Of a stretch of 7,296 nucleotides of DNA, positions 1 to 6,551 are shown piece by piece. Position numbers and translations under genes: made by a program. The notes beneath the pieces are model-generated. The model was not told the origin of the DNA. It did not search any database and worked only from the letters and a program-made list of their open reading frames with translations. Location: assembly GCA_964568075.1 (NCBI GenBank), contig CAZMOM010000057.1, positions 1 to 7,296 of the forward strand, read 5' to 3'. Source of the stretch: MnTg04 sp964568075. Its GTDB lineage: Bacteria > Pseudomonadota > Gammaproteobacteria > Steroidobacterales > MnTg04. How positions within the stretch are numbered: the first letter of the stretch is position 1; each line of letters begins with the position of its first letter.

Positions 1-63
1 GCTCTCGCCCGTCCCTGGGCTCCGCGGCATTTGGGCGTCCTGCCCGGCAGCGCAAGCGATAGA

Positions 64-1167
64 TCAGTTTGCGGAGGAGCTTTTGATACCCGCCTCCGAA
101 TCCTCGTTCAAAACCATTACCCGCTGACCCGGCCGCAGTCTTTCCGCACCGCGTATCACGATCCTGTCGCCGGGCTGCAGATCGCCGGATACCTCGATCA
201 TCTCACCGTCGCCACTGCCGGCCAAAACCGAAATCCGCTCCACCATCTCGTCCTCGCCAACCCGAAAGACGCTGGCGCCGTTACGACGCAGTACCAGCGC
301 GTCTCGCGGCAAGGCAAGCACTTTTCTCGCCTCCGCAGTGGGGATCGCAATCTGAACGCTTTCACCAACGACCCAGTTCGCCGGATCGACATTCAGCCGC
401 ATTTCAAACATGTGCGAGCGGGGATCGCCAAACGGCACAATCGCGCGCACGGTGCTTTTCTCGCTGAATCGCTCCGCGGACACATCGACTACGGCATCTA
501 TTTTCAAAAATGTGGCCGATCTGAGCGGCGCTCGCGCCACTATTTCAATGGCCGACGGGTCAACCAACCTGACCACTTCGGTACCGGTATTCAGGGTTTC
601 CCCAATGTTGCTCATCCGTTCGGTAACCACGCCGGCAAATGCTGCCCGTATTGTCGTTTTCTCCAGTTGGTCTTCAATCTGTTTCAGCCGGGCTTTGGCG
701 ACCCTGGTGTCGGCACGAGCTACCTGCAGCTCTGACCGGGTCTGATCAAGCCGGCTGACCGCCGCGTTGTTTTCTGCGCGCAATTTCTTCAATCGCTCAA
801 GCTCGGGTTCGAGATAGGTGAGGCGGGCCTGTTGCCGCTCAACCTGTCCGACGAATTCATCCCGCTGTAATCGCAAAAAAGTGTTGTCCAGTTTCGCGAC
901 CGGATCCCCCTGCGCAACGGTCGTACCCACTTCGGCGATCCACATAAGACGACCAGCAACTTCGGCCGAAATTTTTGAATCGTTGCGGCTGATTACCGTG
1001 CCCGGAACCGCTATCGTGGGAGCCAGCATGATTTGTTCGGCGCGTACGACGACCACCGGCGCGGCAGCCTGCTGGGCCGCGCAAAGGCTGGCAAACAGCC
1101 CCAGAATCAGCCCGGTCGAACCGGCCGCCCAAGCGCGAACGCATCTAGATTGTTGTAGAAGTATCAT
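64..1167 (-). CDS. RND efflux pump periplasmic adaptor (membrane fusion protein, HlyD/AcrA-type)
   Basis: This is the periplasmic adaptor that would link the neighbouring RND permease to an outer-membrane channel. Residues 1-31 form a Sec signal peptide: basic Arg8 and Arg11, then a hydrophobic stretch ending LCAAQQ. Cys29 lacks a proper lipobox, so a soluble or loosely anchored protein is more likely than a lipoprotein. The domains follow the family order. The first half of the lipoyl domain is about 62-95 (AEVAGRLMWIAEVGTTVAQGD). An alpha-helical hairpin spans about 97-170. The second lipoyl half is about 171-200 (TTIRAAFAGVVTER). A beta-barrel covers about 205-275 and a membrane-proximal domain about 280-352 (ALPRDALVLR, then GDRIVIRGAERLRPGQRV). 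The length of 367 is normal for the family. The ATG has no visible Shine-Dalgarno and lies 15 bases after the permease stop, in the same frame, so translational coupling is likely. Substrate is unknown, and no outer-membrane factor gene is visible. Confidence 0.95.
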   Translation of the reverse strand: MILLQQSRCVRAWAAGSTGLILGLFASLCAAQQAAAPVVVVRAEQIMLAPTIAVPGTVISRNDSKISAEVAGRLMWIAEVGTTVAQGDPVAKLDNTFLRLQRDEFVGQVERQQARLTYLEPELERLKKLRAENNAAVSRLDQTRSELQVARADTRVAKARLKQIEDQLEKTTIRAAFAGVVTERMSNIGETLNTGTEVVRLVDPSAIEIVARAPLRSATFLKIDAVVDVSAERFSEKSTVRAIVPFGDPRSHMFEMRLNVDPANWVVGESVQIAIPTAEARKVLALPRDALVLRRNGASVFRVGEDEMVERISVLAGSGDGEMIEVSGDLQPGDRIVIRGAERLRPGQRVMVLNEDSEAGIKSSSAN

Positions 1168-1182
1168 AACTAACTGATTGAA

Positions 1183-4100
1183 TTATACGCTAATATCATC
1201 TCGGCTGTATTGGCCTTGCAGGCCTGTGCCCGGTTCCGTACCGAGCATGGTGTTTTCCTCACCCAGACGCAACAGACTGGGAAGCAAGATCAACGTAAAC
1301 AGCGTGCTGACGCTCATGCCACCGACAATCACCGCCGCTATGCCCCGGTAAATCTCCGTACCGGCGCCGGGGATCAACGCCATCGGCAACATCCCGAAAA
1401 GAGTCGTAATCGTACTCATCAAGATGGGCCGCAAACGAATGCGAACCGCTTTCGCAACCGCCGAGCGACGGTCCATACCGATACGTTCGGAGGCCCGTGT
1501 CTGGTAAACCAGAAGAATGGAGTTATTGACCACCAGTCCGAGCAGCATGATAAAACCGATCATCGTCAGTAAATCCATCGGCTGGAACGAAAACAGATTG
1601 GAGATGCGCAGCGCCAGTACGCCGCCGACCGTCGCCAGAGGTATCGCCAGTAAAGCCAGCAGGCTGTCTCTGAACGACCGGAAGAGGGCGCTCATGATCA
1701 GGTAGAGAATGACCATCGCCAGGGCAAAACTGCTGCCGAGATTACGCAGCGCTATTTTCAGATTGTCTGCGCTACCGTAATAGTAAACCTCGCCGTCTTC
1801 GGGCAATTGCGCCAGTATCGCCGGTTCCGCTTCCTTCTGGATAATGGCGATTGCGTCCTCCAGTGAAATATCCGGCGGCGACACTCGCAAAGTGATGCTG
1901 CGCCGCCGGTTGACTCGTCGAACCTGGTTGGGCCCCGCGGTTCTTTCCAACCGGATCAGCTCGCCGACCTGCTGTATGCCGCCACTCGGTGTCGCCAACG
2001 GCATCGCGACCAGTTCCTCGGGGCTCGCCCAGGGTTTGGCCCGCAAAATAATGTCTCTGCGCCGGTCGCCATCGAAGTAATCGCCGACATAAAGGCCGTC
2101 GCCCAGCGCCCGGGTAATACCCGCCAGCGTTTTTCGGTTCCAGCCGGACTCGGCAATGCGGCGCTCATCGGGAATCAGCCTGAGCTCCGGCTCCGCCAAT
2201 TCGACGCCGGGGATGGGCCGAACCTGTGATCCCGGCAAGGCCGCGGTAATCGTGGCCATGCCTGCCAGCGCCGCATCGAGCATCGCGTCCATGTCGCGGC
2301 TTTGAATATTGACATCAATTTCACGCCCGCCACCGAGCCGGCGGAAAATCGACGGTCGAGAGGCAAATGCCAGCGTATCGGGAAAGCCGAACAGCACTTC
2401 CTCGTTCATGATCTCCAACAATTTGTCGATGTCGTCCGGGTTTTTCGCGCGAACCCCCAGGATACCGCGGCGGCCAAAAATACCCATGAAGTAATTTTCG
2501 ATTTCAGGCTGCCTGGTGCCATCCAGAAACGGTTTCATGCGTTCGCCGACCACGTCGAGGAACTCCGTTTCCGCGGTTTCCACGCTTTGGCCAGGCGGCG
2601 GCATGATAAACGCTAAAATCAAGTTCTGCCGGCCCTGGGGGAGGTAATCGGCGGCCGGTTTGAGCCACCAGCTCAATCCGGCGGCGACGACGACGAGAAT
2701 CAGTATCCAGGTGCGGCGCTGTTTCTTGGTATCCGTCAGGCGCATGATCAGTGCGGACCCTTTTTCCCACCATTCCTTGTGCGGGTCGCGCATTTCCAGG
2801 TCGCGCATCCAGTAATTTGCCGCATTCGGGACCAGGGTGACGGCTATAACAAGAGATACAGTAATCGCCATCGAAACCGCATAGGCGAGATCAGAAAACA
2901 ATTGACCCGCCGTGTCGCGCAAAAATACCACCGGCAGAAAAATGGCGACCGTCGTTGCCGTCGAAGCGACCAGGGCGCCCCAGACTTGTGTGGTCCCGAC
3001 AATAGCCGCTTCTTTGCTGGTGCGGCCGCTCTCGCGCAAACGGAGGATATTCTCCATCACCACAATGGCGGCATCGAGCACCATGCCGTTGGCAAAGGCC
3101 AGAGCCGCGAGCGATATGATATTGAGCGTCCGGCCACCGGCGTCGAGTAAAGCAAAGGATGCGCACAGTGAGACCGGGATGGCGATTGCGACCATCATGG
3201 TCGCGCGGAAGCGCCGCATAAACCACCACAAGACACTGACGCTGAGCAAAACGCCGAGGATCAGGTTGTTACGCAGCATGGAGATTGATTGTTTTATGTA
3301 GACGGTTTCGTCATACACCTGAACAATTTTCAGGCCGGCGCGTTGGACCGGTCCCTCATTCAGTTCCGTGACGACTTCTTTGAGATTGTCCATTACGTCA
3401 AGTACGTTGACGTTTTCTGCTGGCTGCACATTAAACACGATCGCCGGATCGCCGTTTTGCCTCATCGCACCGCTTTTGTCCACGAGCTCCATACTGATTT
3501 CAGCGATATCCCGCAGACGAACCGGATTGCCGTCCCGCCAGCTGAGTATCATGTCGCCAAATTCGTGGAGTTGGTATTTGCCGCTGTAGCGCACCGTGTA
3601 CTGACGGCGGCCGACTTCGTTGAAGCCGGCGCTGGTGTCCGCATTATCGGATACGGCGGCCGCCAGCGTCGGAATGTCGATGCCGTGCGCGGCAGCCAGG
3701 TAGGGATCGAAAGTGATTCGAACTTCCTTGGCGCGCCCCCCATAGACGTCCGTTTTCGATATTCCTTTGATGCGTTCGATTCGCGGCTGAATGACCTCTT
3801 CGACGAAATCCTGATATTCGGAGATGTCGATATTCCTGTCAGCGAGCGGTCTTAGTGCGAACCAGGCGATCGCGGCGCCAAACTGATTCTGACCAACATA
3901 AATGACCGGCTCATCGGTATCGGCCGGATAGCTCGGAACCCGGTTAAGCCGGTTCATGACCTCGATCAATGCACGCTGCAGATCGACATCCACGCCAAAC
4001 GTGAGGCTGATCGAGCCACGCCCGCGGGATGCCGCGGACTCCATTTTTTTCAGGCCGGGAACGCCTCTGAGTGCATCTTCCTGGGGCTCGACGATTTCCG

Positions 4101-4281
4101 CCTCGACTTCTTCGGGCGCGGCCGCGCGCCAGCTCGTATTAATCTGGATTAATGGTTGCTCGACATTGGGGATAAGCTGGACAGGGAGTCTCGATAGCCC
4201 AATTATTCCAAACAATATGACCAGCAGCATGCCGGAAACTACGGCGACCGGGTTGGCAATTGCTGCTTTGGTAATAAACAC
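1183..4281 (-). CDS. RND family efflux transporter permease subunit (AcrB/MdtB-like, ACR_tran family)
   Basis: This is the inner-membrane, proton-driven drug/metabolite exporter of a tripartite pump. Its 1032 residues match the usual 1000-1050. The internal duplication is visible. TM1 is about 10-30, a large periplasmic loop is about 31-337, and TM2-6 lie within about 338-486. A second periplasmic loop is about 541-848, and TM8-12 lie within about 850-1002. Family landmarks include RLPVQLIPNVEQP (31-43), the TM4 stretch NGMVLDAAIVVMEN (398-411), TM10 GLVVNNSILLV (915-925) and RLRPILMS (949-956) entering TM11. Aligned by eye to AcrB, Asp407 is kept (Asp403) and Arg971 is kept (Arg949). Asp408 is Ala404, Lys940 is Asn919 and Thr978 is Ser956. 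Asn at the Lys940 position also occurs in other RND subfamilies, so this is probably subfamily character and not damage. The start is GTG, supported by GGAG five bases upstream. The adaptor gene follows 15 bases after the stop. Substrate cannot be inferred. Confidence 0.96.
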   Translation of the reverse strand: MFITKAAIANPVAVVSGMLLVILFGIIGLSRLPVQLIPNVEQPLIQINTSWRAAAPEEVEAEIVEPQEDALRGVPGLKKMESAASRGRGSISLTFGVDVDLQRALIEVMNRLNRVPSYPADTDEPVIYVGQNQFGAAIAWFALRPLADRNIDISEYQDFVEEVIQPRIERIKGISKTDVYGGRAKEVRITFDPYLAAAHGIDIPTLAAAVSDNADTSAGFNEVGRRQYTVRYSGKYQLHEFGDMILSWRDGNPVRLRDIAEISMELVDKSGAMRQNGDPAIVFNVQPAENVNVLDVMDNLKEVVTELNEGPVQRAGLKIVQVYDETVYIKQSISMLRNNLILGVLLSVSVLWWFMRRFRATMMVAIAIPVSLCASFALLDAGGRTLNIISLAALAFANGMVLDAAIVVMENILRLRESGRTSKEAAIVGTTQVWGALVASTATTVAIFLPVVFLRDTAGQLFSDLAYAVSMAITVSLVIAVTLVPNAANYWMRDLEMRDPHKEWWEKGSALIMRLTDTKKQRRTWILILVVVAAGLSWWLKPAADYLPQGRQNLILAFIMPPPGQSVETAETEFLDVVGERMKPFLDGTRQPEIENYFMGIFGRRGILGVRAKNPDDIDKLLEIMNEEVLFGFPDTLAFASRPSIFRRLGGGREIDVNIQSRDMDAMLDAALAGMATITAALPGSQVRPIPGVELAEPELRLIPDERRIAESGWNRKTLAGITRALGDGLYVGDYFDGDRRRDIILRAKPWASPEELVAMPLATPSGGIQQVGELIRLERTAGPNQVRRVNRRRSITLRVSPPDISLEDAIAIIQKEAEPAILAQLPEDGEVYYYGSADNLKIALRNLGSSFALAMVILYLIMSALFRSFRDSLLALLAIPLATVGGVLALRISNLFSFQPMDLLTMIGFIMLLGLVVNNSILLVYQTRASERIGMDRRSAVAKAVRIRLRPILMSTITTLFGMLPMALIPGAGTEIYRGIAAVIVGGMSVSTLFTLILLPSLLRLGEENTMLGTEPGTGLQGQYSRDDISV

Positions 4282-4413
4282 GATGACTCCGTCAGTTCGC
4301 TTTGTCTTGTTCCTGGTGCCGGTAACCGCAGTTCATATTACAAATACCGGGTCAAGTATCGTATGGTTGGCACCGTAAATCCGGGTTTCCAGCAATAGTA
4401 AGGTTCTTTTCGC
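4282..4413. promoter_or_regulatory. Divergent intergenic region between the efflux operon and the acetyltransferase gene
   Basis: These 132 bases separate divergent genes, so promoters in both directions are expected here. No pair of sigma70 boxes with good spacing was found on either strand. On the plus strand TTGGCA (4367-4372) resembles a -35 box, but no good -10 follows at 16-18 bases. On the minus strand TTGACC (4357-4352) is a similar orphan. A spaced inverted repeat, CCGGTA (4319-4324) and TACCGG (4345-4350), could be an operator for a regulator of the pump, but 6-base arms can arise by chance. No regulator gene lies in the window. Confidence 0.45.
4287..4290 (-). promoter_or_regulatory. 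Shine-Dalgarno GGAG for the GTG start of the RND permease
   Basis: On the minus strand GGAG is followed by the five-base spacer TCATC and then GTG (4281-4279). This spacing supports the GTG as the true start. The protein then begins MFITKAAIANPVAVV, which runs directly into TM1 as expected for an RND permease. Confidence 0.7.
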
Positions 4414-4920
4414 ATGTTGACCATCCGAACCGCAGAAAATAAGGATCGGGGCAAAGTAACGGCGATTATCGATCAGGTGTTGACGGAGCTTGGATTGAGC
4501 CTGGATCCTGACGGGCTCGATTCGGATCTGGCCGATATTGAGCAGAATTATACGGCCCCCGGCGGGCTATTTGTGGTGGTGCAAAACGACGAGGGTGAAA
4601 TCGCCGGAACGGCCGGCTTGATGCGTCTGAACGAAGACCGATGTGAATTACGTAAAATGTATTTCTTGCCCGAAATCAGAGGTCAAGGCTGGGGAAAGTC
4701 GCTTTTGGACTTTCTGATCGAACAGGCTGCTCGACTGGGGTTCACGGAAATTCAACTGGAAACCAACAAAAATTTTCGATCCGCGATCGCCTTGTACGAG
4801 AAAGTCGGATTCGAGAAAAAGGAACCTGGTTCCTGTGATGTTCGCTGTGACCGTGCTTATCATCTGGACGTCGAAAATTACCGTCGGCCAGATCGGGTAA
4901 GAAAGCTAAGGAGATTATGA
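4414..4920 (+). CDS. GNAT family N-acetyltransferase
   Basis: This is predicted to be a cytoplasmic acetyl-CoA-dependent N-acetyltransferase, with unknown acceptor. The single GNAT domain spans about residues 1-153. An N-terminal strand and helix (MLTIRTAENKDRGKV) come first. The central strands follow: GLFVVV at 51-56, then EIAGTAGLMRL at 62-72. Motif A is CELRKMYFLPEIRGQGWGKS (77-96), which holds the pyrophosphate-binding loop Arg89-Gly-Gln-Gly92-Trp-Gly94. Motif B is NFRSAIALYEKVGF (120-133). The 168-residue length is slightly long: the domain seems to end near YHLDV (149-153) and an Arg-rich tail follows, ending RRPDRVRKLRRL. The ATG has only a weak Shine-Dalgarno (AAGG, 4400-4403, ten bases upstream). 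The gene is divergent from the efflux operon. The stop TGA overlaps a downstream ATG (ATGA at 4917-4920). Confidence 0.93.
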   Translation: MLTIRTAENKDRGKVTAIIDQVLTELGLSLDPDGLDSDLADIEQNYTAPGGLFVVVQNDEGEIAGTAGLMRLNEDRCELRKMYFLPEIRGQGWGKSLLDFLIEQAARLGFTEIQLETNKNFRSAIALYEKVGFEKKEPGSCDVRCDRAYHLDVENYRRPDRVRKLRRL

Positions 4921-5056
4921 TCCAAAATGTTCAGGTTCAAGGCGCGAAGCGCACGTAATAGCTGGCTATTGCGAAGATTTGCAACACAGAAGCTGGATAT
5001 TTTGGGCGCAAGATACGAGTCCATGAATAGATCAGAGCTTCCCTAATAGAGATTTT

Positions 5057-6043
5057 ATGATCAGAGTCGCAAAATCAGTTCTGGTTATCCTAGCGATCGG
5101 CGTCGTGGTTTCCATGACGGCATGTTCGAAAAGTCAGGAGGAAGAGTCGCATACGGAGAAAAAGAAATTCGAATACCTAACCGATATCTGGCTGGTGGAT
5201 TTGAAATCCAATGGCGACACTGTAGAGCTGGGGATGCCGGTCAATATTACGCCGCGCCGTGGTTACGACAACCAACCGAAATACCTGGCGGATGGCAGTG
5301 GCCTGTTGTTTAGCGTCGGTGTCGTTGCTGAAGATATGGAAATGAGCACCGATATTTATTTGCATGATCTTGTCAGCGGAACGCAAACGAGAATGACCGA
5401 CACGGAGGAGCCGGAGTACTCCCCGATCCCGATGCCGGCGGGCAGAGGGTTTTCGGTGGTGCGCGGAGAAGGGGATGGCACCAGCCGGCTGTGGTTCGTT
5501 GATGATCAAAGCGACAACACGGAAGTTATTCTTCCCGATGCCGTCGCCGTCAACTATTACAATTGGATCGATGCGAACAGGATCGCGTTGTTGATGGGAG
5601 CGTCATTAACTGGCGAAGAGCCATGGACAATGACCTTGCAAATTGGCTATGTAAATTATGGCGAAATCCGGGCGGTTGCCGAGATGCCAAAATATTCCCG
5701 GGCCCTCCAGCTAAAGCCCGGAAGTAATTCTCTGACGCTTGTTCGTCAAAATGAACAAAATGAAAAAGAGCTGGCATTACTAAACCTGGACAGTTTTGAG
5801 TTTTCGAATTTGGCTGCACCATTGGAAGGCAGTCATTTTCTCGATTTCGTCTGGACAGAGGATCTGCATTTATTGATGGCCTCGGAAAAAGCCATTTATC
5901 GACTGGGGGAGGAAGAATGGGAGCTGTTGCGCGACTATGCCGATCTTTTGCCGGGGCCGATTACGCGACTGGCTGTGCGACCGGACAACAAACAACTGGC
6001 CATGGTCGTGTGGGAAGTGCCGCTCGAGATGCCGGAAAAATAA
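5057..6043 (+). CDS. Putative lipoprotein with TolB-like beta-propeller character
   Basis: This is a 328-residue exported lipoprotein of unknown function. Residues 1-22 form a lipoprotein signal: basic Arg3 and Lys6, the hydrophobic run VLVILAIGVVV, then MTAC with the lipidated Cys23. Ser at +2 suggests delivery to the outer membrane. A charged linker (24-38) follows. The rest is made of repeated beta-strand units of the WD40/TolB (PD40) type, for example DIWLVDL (43-49), NQPKYLADGSGLLFSVG (72-88), TDIYLHDLVSGTQTRMT (98-114), SRLWFVDD (143-150) and ITRLAVRPDNKQLAMV (302-317). These match the pattern of strand, DxxSG turn, strand seen in such propellers. No catalytic motif was recognised. The ATG is preceded by a weak AGAGA about four bases upstream, and the gene ends with tandem TAA TAA. 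The GNAT gene ends 136 bases upstream. A binding or scaffold role is possible but unproven. Confidence 0.88.
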   Translation: MIRVAKSVLVILAIGVVVSMTACSKSQEEESHTEKKKFEYLTDIWLVDLKSNGDTVELGMPVNITPRRGYDNQPKYLADGSGLLFSVGVVAEDMEMSTDIYLHDLVSGTQTRMTDTEEPEYSPIPMPAGRGFSVVRGEGDGTSRLWFVDDQSDNTEVILPDAVAVNYYNWIDANRIALLMGASLTGEEPWTMTLQIGYVNYGEIRAVAEMPKYSRALQLKPGSNSLTLVRQNEQNEKELALLNLDSFEFSNLAAPLEGSHFLDFVWTEDLHLLMASEKAIYRLGEEEWELLRDYADLLPGPITRLAVRPDNKQLAMVVWEVPLEMPEK

Positions 6044-6075
6044 TAACGAATGTACCGCTGGATGATGCAGAGTGA

Positions 6076-6500
6076 ATTGAGCACACCGGTGGATGTTATT
6101 GTGGGACAGTGCGGTTTGTTATCGATGCGCCGCGTGAGCTGAAATTTCTTCATTGCAATTGCTCGCCGTACAGGATGACCGATTCTCAGTATCTGATTGT
6201 TCGTTCGGGCAATTCCAAATACTGCAAGGACAAGACGAGCCGTCTGAATATCGGTTTTATACCGAGACCGCCAGACACCTGTCCTGCAGTCATCGCGGCG
6301 GCAGATCTTTTTATGTCCCGAGGTCGGACCCGGATGGTTTCAGCGTTAATTCGAGATGTCTTGATCCGGACCAGATCGAGAAAGTCGATCGCCAGGATTT
6401 CGATGATTGGAGCCGGAAGGATTCTCATTCGCGGCCGACCGAAAGCTGGCATCAAGCCGCCGCAGTGTCGGTGAGTTGCGACACCTTGCGATTCCTCTGA
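6076..6500 (+). pseudogene. Decayed GFA family gene (glutathione-dependent formaldehyde-activating enzyme-like, Mss4-like zinc fold)
   Basis: Intact relatives are zinc proteins of roughly 110-140 residues. The N-terminal part reads in one frame from 6076 to about 6210: GGCYCGTVRFVIDAPREL, then HCNCSPYRMT and YLIV. The C-terminal part reads in the next frame from about 6213: FQILQGQDEPSEYRF, HLSCSHRGGRSFYVPR, then FSVNSRCLDPDQIE, with similarity fading near FDDW (6410). The stop TGA of that frame is at 6498-6500. Between GGC (6208-6210) and TTC (6213-6215) only two bases lie where the family pattern needs a codon, which points to a one-base deletion. Two zinc-ligand cysteines are lost. The third Cys of CxCxxC is Tyr (TAC, 6169-6171), and the second Cys of CxxCG is Arg (CGC, 6294-6296). 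Each is one transition away from TGC. The N-terminal frame has no ATG, only ATT at 6076 right after a TGA. The family call is from remembered motifs, not a search. Confidence 0.82.
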
Positions 6501-6530
6501 AATCAAGGATTTTGGCCGCCCGTTTCGGGT

Positions 6531-6536
6531 TATGAT
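6531..6536 (+). promoter_or_regulatory. Possible -10 box (TATGAT) ahead of the SH3-domain gene
   Basis: TATGAT matches the sigma70 -10 consensus at five of six positions and lies 15 bases before the first ATG of the SH3 gene (6552). No good -35 is found at 16-18 bases upstream. Transcription from here would give a very short leader. A promoter is expected somewhere here, because the preceding gene is dead and no terminator or operon partner is evident. Confidence 0.25.
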
Positions 6537-6551
6537 TCGATCAACCCAGCC

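Noticed and set aside
1..30. Possible start of another minus-strand gene running off the left edge (ATG at 30-28 with AGGA seven bases upstream, ten open codons MPRSPGTGES).
   Set aside because: Only ten codons are visible, with no recognisable product; a chance ATG cannot be excluded, though a third operon gene here is possible.
31..735. Long plus-strand open frame opposite the adaptor gene.
   Set aside because: It is antisense to a protein with clear family domains, lacks recognisable motifs and reads like a shadow of minus-strand codon bias. The same applies to other open frames opposite the permease.
4942..4952. GCGC-GAA-GCGC hairpin after the GNAT gene as a terminator.
   Set aside because: The stem is only four base pairs and no T-run follows.
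6519..6529. CCCG-TTT-CGGG hairpin before the SH3 gene as a terminator.
   Set aside because: Four-base-pair stem with no T-run on either side; it also sits next to the candidate -10 box.
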